A DNA stretch of 64,000 nt from Isoetes taiwanensis. Lineage: Eukaryota > Streptophyta > Lycopodiopsida > Isoetales > Isoetaceae. The stretch spans positions 29,698 to 93,697 of the forward strand of contig JAJEKV010000769.1 in assembly GCA_021234155.1 (NCBI GenBank), given 5' to 3'. This document shows positions 57,822 to 64,000 of the stretch, piece after piece. The notes beneath the pieces are model-generated. The model made no database searches and was not told the DNA's origin. It saw only the letters and a program-made list of their open reading frames with translations. Positions within the stretch are counted from its first letter, which is position 1. Every line of letters starts with the position of its first letter. The position numbers and the translations under genes were made by a program.

Positions 57822-58326
57822 TTTTTTTATGAACATGGACCTTTATTACTCAAAAGAATACAAAGAGTACATGGGGGACTCAAAACCCAGTGGAGAAGAT
57901 GTCCACTAGAGCAACACTACCCACCACATACATAACATAGAAAAGCAGAGAATACATATCACCACGAGCACAACTATTTGCTATGAGTAAGTCTGAATCT
58001 GTAGATATCGCTCCCAAATGACACTCTTGACGTCCTCCTTTAAGGAAGAACACTTGTACACCTTTACAATGCAACTACGAGCATCGCTAAGCACTTGCGT
58101 ATCTGAAAAGACCTGTCCCTTGAAGATGAGGAGATTTCGTCTCTTCTAGATAGACCAGATGATCCAAGCAGATGCTAAGTGGAAAGCCCTCTTTGCCAAC
58201 TTGTCCCAAGAACTAGGATAGACTGACAGTAGAACCTGCTGACTATTCAAGTCACAATAGAAAAAGGCTCAAAAGCCACGGCCAAGCAGGTCGAGCATGG
58301 TGACACAACAAAAAGCAGCGCTCAAC
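57822..58326 (-). mobile_element. 5'-truncated L1-type LINE end, second copy
   Basis: This is the same family as 8584-9068, also on the minus strand. It starts on its left with an A-tail seen as TTTTTTTT at about 57821-57828, then GAACATGGACCTTTATTAC. It reads back through the untranslated end into the zinc-binding C-terminus (LARAWQW-like, SWDKLAKRAFHL). Unlike the 8.6-kb copy it keeps a ~110-bp segment (about 57998-58108, containing GACGTCCTCCTTTAAGG). The truncated 5' side is at about 58326. I could not identify a target duplication. Confidence 0.8.
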
Positions 58327-58430
58327 TCACATGCTAACTACAGATTTGGAATACTCTAACCTAGGAGAAAGTATTGTCAACTAACGAGTTAGACTATGGT
58401 CAGTGCAATGATTTGGTCTACCAAAATCAT

Positions 58431-58597
58431 GCTCTGATACCACTGTGACGCTCCCAGAATCTATACGATGCTCCCATCGTACAAACATGGGAATTCCCCT
58501 CCCATGGCGGCGACGACATCACCGTGATACGGCCCTCCGTCATACTCGGACCACTTGGGATGGCCAAGTGTCCGAGCGAGGAACACGGAGGTGTCCT
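58431..58597 (-). mobile_element. Truncated LTR with primer-binding site, same family as 2627-4235
   Basis: On the minus strand an LTR end CGTCACA (58450-58444) is followed by TGGTATCAGAGC (58442-58431), the exact initiator-Met-tRNA primer site. The LTR part shares GATGCTCCCATC, CTATACGATG and ATGGCCA(A/G).TGTCCGAG with the reverse complement of 4100-4235. It breaks off near 58597, where the dispersed repeat shared with 5636 begins. Confidence 0.75.
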
Positions 58598-58712
58598 GCG
58601 ACAAGAAGGATGCAAGCTATAATTGTAAGGAGTATTGTAAATGGATTAGGTAAAATAACATAAAGATGGGAGCAAATTTCTGATTAGGTTGCTGTTTTGT
58701 ATACTGCCACAT
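58598..58712 (+). repeat. Dispersed repeat, copy 2 (partner at 5636-5745)
   Basis: ACAAGAAGGATGCAAGCTAT and GGTAAAATAACATAAAGAT match 5636-5745 closely in the same orientation. It directly abuts the broken LTR, so one inserted into or recombined with the other. Confidence 0.65.
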
Positions 58713-59658
58713 TGTCTAAATGGCATCCGCCATCTCTCCAGATTTCATCATCAATGGGATGACACCTAAGCATACTTAGAATATTTGCTTAGATTAATGT
58801 GCAAGGCATCTGTTCAAGGTTTATAAAAAACTTTTTAACAGCAAATATGCTGTGCATGTTCCAGGCACATGAACTCAAGTTTAAATGTCCTAGATGTTGT
58901 TTTGTTTTTAGTTAATCCAAGGGAGATGCATCTTACAACATTCTAGGGGTGAGTGCAACTTTAAGACAATATAACGATTCTTGGAGATCAAGCAAAGGGC
59001 CGGATCTTACAACTTCTCGAAGTGCCAATTAAGAAAAGAAACATATACATATACTCAACATATGCCAACTCAAAGAGCATCAAGCAAGAGAAAGAAAATA
59101 TACATATACTCAATCAGTGTCTCCTCAAACACACATACATACTTTCCAGTTACATAGCATTGATTTAGCTCTAGGTAATGAGAGAGGGAGAGGGAGACAG
59201 AGAGGGAGCGGGTGAGTAACATAGCATTGATTTAGCTCTAGGTAATGAGAGAGGGAGAGGGATGAGAAGATATCTAAACTTACATGCCTAAACTTATGTG
59301 CGGCAATGTCTCACATTCTCTAAACTTACACGCGGCAATGTCTCATATAGGCAGGTGTATATTTACAATATAGGATTGATATTATGAGGTATTATATGAT
59401 TCAAGCATAGATGAATATTAATTTCAGTTGTGTTTTCATGTTTATCACAATTGCAATGTCACAAGAGAGTGCATATTCATTTCAGTTGTTTTTGAAAAGT
59501 TTTCCAATTTATCACAATTGCAGTATCACAGATGGGTAGTACTATAGTTATACACCTTGCGTACAAACATGTTTTTGAACCTCAGTATCTTCCAATCTAT
59601 GCATACACCATATATGACATGGTTTAAAATTATGACTCCGGTTTATTTGCCACCTAAC
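58713..59658. other. No recognised gene; duplicated GA-rich stretch
   Basis: No gene. A 67-bp unit, ACATAGCATTGATTTAGCTC through a GAGAGGGAGAGGGA tract, is tandemly duplicated (starts 59152 and 59219). A smaller duplication, AAACTTA(C/T)..GCGGCAATGTCTCA, occurs near 59290-59345. Confidence 0.55.
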
Positions 59659-59686
59659 GCCCAGCAACGCTGGGCACCATTACTAG
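59659..59686 (+). mobile_element. Helitron-like 3' terminus (plus strand), copy 3
   Basis: GCCCAGCAACGCTGGGC (59659-59675), ACCATTA, CTAG (59683-59686), then host T. The hairpin is identical to the other two termini, while the 7-base spacer differs (ACCATTA versus ACTTTTT). Its body extends to the left on the + strand; the 5' end was not found. Confidence 0.68.
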
Positions 59687-60342
59687 TAAACATTTAAGGA
59701 TATGCTCTTCTATAGATTAAAAAGGTGGATGAATTAAAATCCCAATATAATTATATATCAGTTATATATATAAAGTATATCATAAAACTTTTCTATATAA
59801 TGTGTTTGATTCTTACATGCCCGGATGTCGTCCGTTTAAGGTGGGTCCAGTGAGGTGGCAGCATCAGAGCCATCCATTCCTTATGGGCATGCATGCAGGC
59901 ATGCATGGGTCATGCATGGGGGCATGCACCACATCCCCGGACCGTTGGATCAAAAGGGGAGGATAAATCCTAGCCCTTGGTTTTTTATGAGGAAGGTGCA
60001 AGGAAGGTCCCTTAAAGTGACTTTGGTGTAGCAGATCTTAACCGTTAGATCAAAAGGTGAGCATAAATCTTAGCCATTGACTTTTTAATATTAAATTGAT
60101 TTTTTTTTTTAAGGAGGTGAGGTGTCACCCTCATTAATAAAAAAGGTAATGAGGTGGCAAAGCATTTATGAGCGGACTTTCTATGAAGCTTCCTTCTGTT
60201 TAATCGCCTTCAAAGGTACGTAGCTTGCAGTAGAGGGATCGGATGAAGGTGGGACCCATGCCATTGGACTCCTCTCATCGAGAGCTTTCCAATGAGTGGT
60301 GGTTTGGCACAGTTCCGTTGTAGTTGGAGCCAATGTGATCGA
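59687..60342. other. No gene; unrecognised sequence with a diverged duplication
   Basis: The phrase CCGTTGGATCAAAAGG..GATAAATCCTAGCC (59942) recurs diverged at about 60040 (CCGTTAGATCAAAAGG, then CATAAATCTTAGCC). GCATGCATGCAGGCATGCATG lies at 59888. No coding was recognised. Confidence 0.5.
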
Positions 60343-61347
60343 ACTCTAAGGGAATCCATAGGAATCTCGGAGAATCTAAAGGAATGTTCATAAATACTTG
60401 GAGAATCTAGAGGAATCCTGATGCAATCTTGGAGAATCTAGTGGAATCTTTATAGAATCTAAAGGAATCTCAAGACAATCTTAGGGAATCTATGGGAATC
60501 TCAAGAGAATCTTTGGGAATCTATGGGAATCTCAAGAAAATCTTTGGGAATCTATGGGAATCTCAAGAGAATCTTTGGGCATCAATGGGAATCTTCCTAA
60601 AATCCTTGAGTATCTAGGGTAATCTCGATGGAATTCTGAAGAATCTTTGTAAAATCATAAGAATGTAGGGGAATCTTTGTAGAATCTTAAGGAATCTAAG
60701 GGAAGGCCAAGGGGATCTAGAAGAATCTTTATAAAATCGATAGGAATCTAGGAGATCTACATAGAATCTTAGAGAATCTAGAGAATCTCGAGGAAGTAAG
60801 AGAATGTTCATAAAGTCTTTAAGAATCTTGAAGAATCTTGATAGAATCTTGGGGAATCTAGGGAAATCTTCATAGAATCTAGGGAATCTATAGCAATCAT
60901 GAAAGAATCTTTGAGAATTTAAGGGAATCCAAAGGAATCTCCATAGAATCTTTATGAATCTAGAGGAATCTTGATGAAATCATGTAAAGTCTAAGGGAAT
61001 CTTCATACGATCTTAGAGAATCTCGAGGAATCTTAAGAGAATCTTTGAGAATCTAATGGAATCTTTCTAAAAGCTTTGAGAATCAAGTGAAATATATGGA
61101 ATGTAGGAGAATCTTCATATAATCTAAAGCAATCTAGGAGAATCTTCACCAAATCTTGGAGAATTCAATAGGACTATATAAAATCTTGGGGGATCTAGAG
61201 GAGTCTTAGGATAATCTTTCAGAATCTAGGAGAATATCAAGAGAATCTTTGGGAATCTAAGTGATTTAAGGGAATGTTCATAAAATGTTCAAGAATCTTG
61301 ATAGAATCTTGGAAAATCTAGGGAAATCTTCATAGAATCTAGGGAAA
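60343..61347. repeat. GAATCT-rich degenerate tandem array, ~1 kb
   Basis: GAATCT recurs some 80-100 times at 10-14 bp spacing, in forms such as GGGAATCTATGGGAATCTCA and AGAATCTTTGGG. Around 60480-60580 a 32-bp higher-order unit (two to three GAATCT modules) is repeated almost exactly three to four times. The rest is more diverged, so the array probably expanded locally from an old core. The two ends share GATAGAATCTTGG(G/A)AA and AATCTTCATAGAATCTAGGG (60841 and 61302). Confidence 0.85.
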
Positions 61348-61408
61348 TATCTATACTTCCCAATGTACGTACATTTGACTTTGTACACTCCCTCATAGTA
61401 CAAATACT

Positions 61409-64000
<2,592 letters not shown>

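Overview
The window looks like nuclear DNA of a land plant with a large, repeat-filled genome. The evidence is a spliced gene with GT-AG introns, L1-type LINEs with plant-style domains, LTR elements with an initiator-Met-tRNA primer site, a non-autonomous hAT element and Helitron-type termini. I cannot name the species. A fern, lycophyte or gymnosperm is possible, but nothing in the sequence decides it. There is no bacterial gene organisation.

Only one intact host gene is supported: RAD1, the PCNA-like subunit of the 9-1-1 DNA-damage checkpoint clamp. It lies on the + strand at 15539-18279, and seven exons join in frame to 302 codons plus stop. A short zinc-finger-like reading frame at 13728-14027 is probably a broken gene or transposase piece. 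The rest is transposable-element debris, tandem repeats and unrecognised AT-rich sequence.

Layout. 1-2626: unrecognised. 2627-4248: a 1.6 kb LTR with its primer-binding site, then SINE-like relics. 8584-9068: a 5'-truncated LINE end with a 17-bp target duplication. 13.7-18.5 kb: zinc-finger fragment and RAD1. 24.5-24.8 kb: a foldback element. 25.9-27.4 kb: a 19-bp minisatellite split by an 861-bp hAT-like element with a perfect 8-bp target duplication. 28.1-34.5 kb: a nearly full-length L1-type LINE with poly(A), an intact YADD motif and a few frame breaks. 39.0-42.3 kb: large local duplications. 45.1-55.8 kb: a segment bounded by a Helitron-like 3' end and a Helitron-like 5' end, both on the minus strand. 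It holds a GC-rich, heavily decayed antisense LINE, a ~180-bp repeat cluster and a copia gag fragment. 57.8-58.7 kb: second copies of the LINE end and of the LTR family. 59.7 kb: a third Helitron-like 3' end. 60.3-61.5 kb: a GAATCT-rich array and a 99-bp TA tract. 61.5-64 kb: unrecognised.

The most interesting structures are the set of Helitron-like termini with an identical hairpin and the 10.8-kb segment they could delimit, the hAT element dated relative to the minisatellite, and a nested-hairpin tail motif present four times in unrelated contexts.
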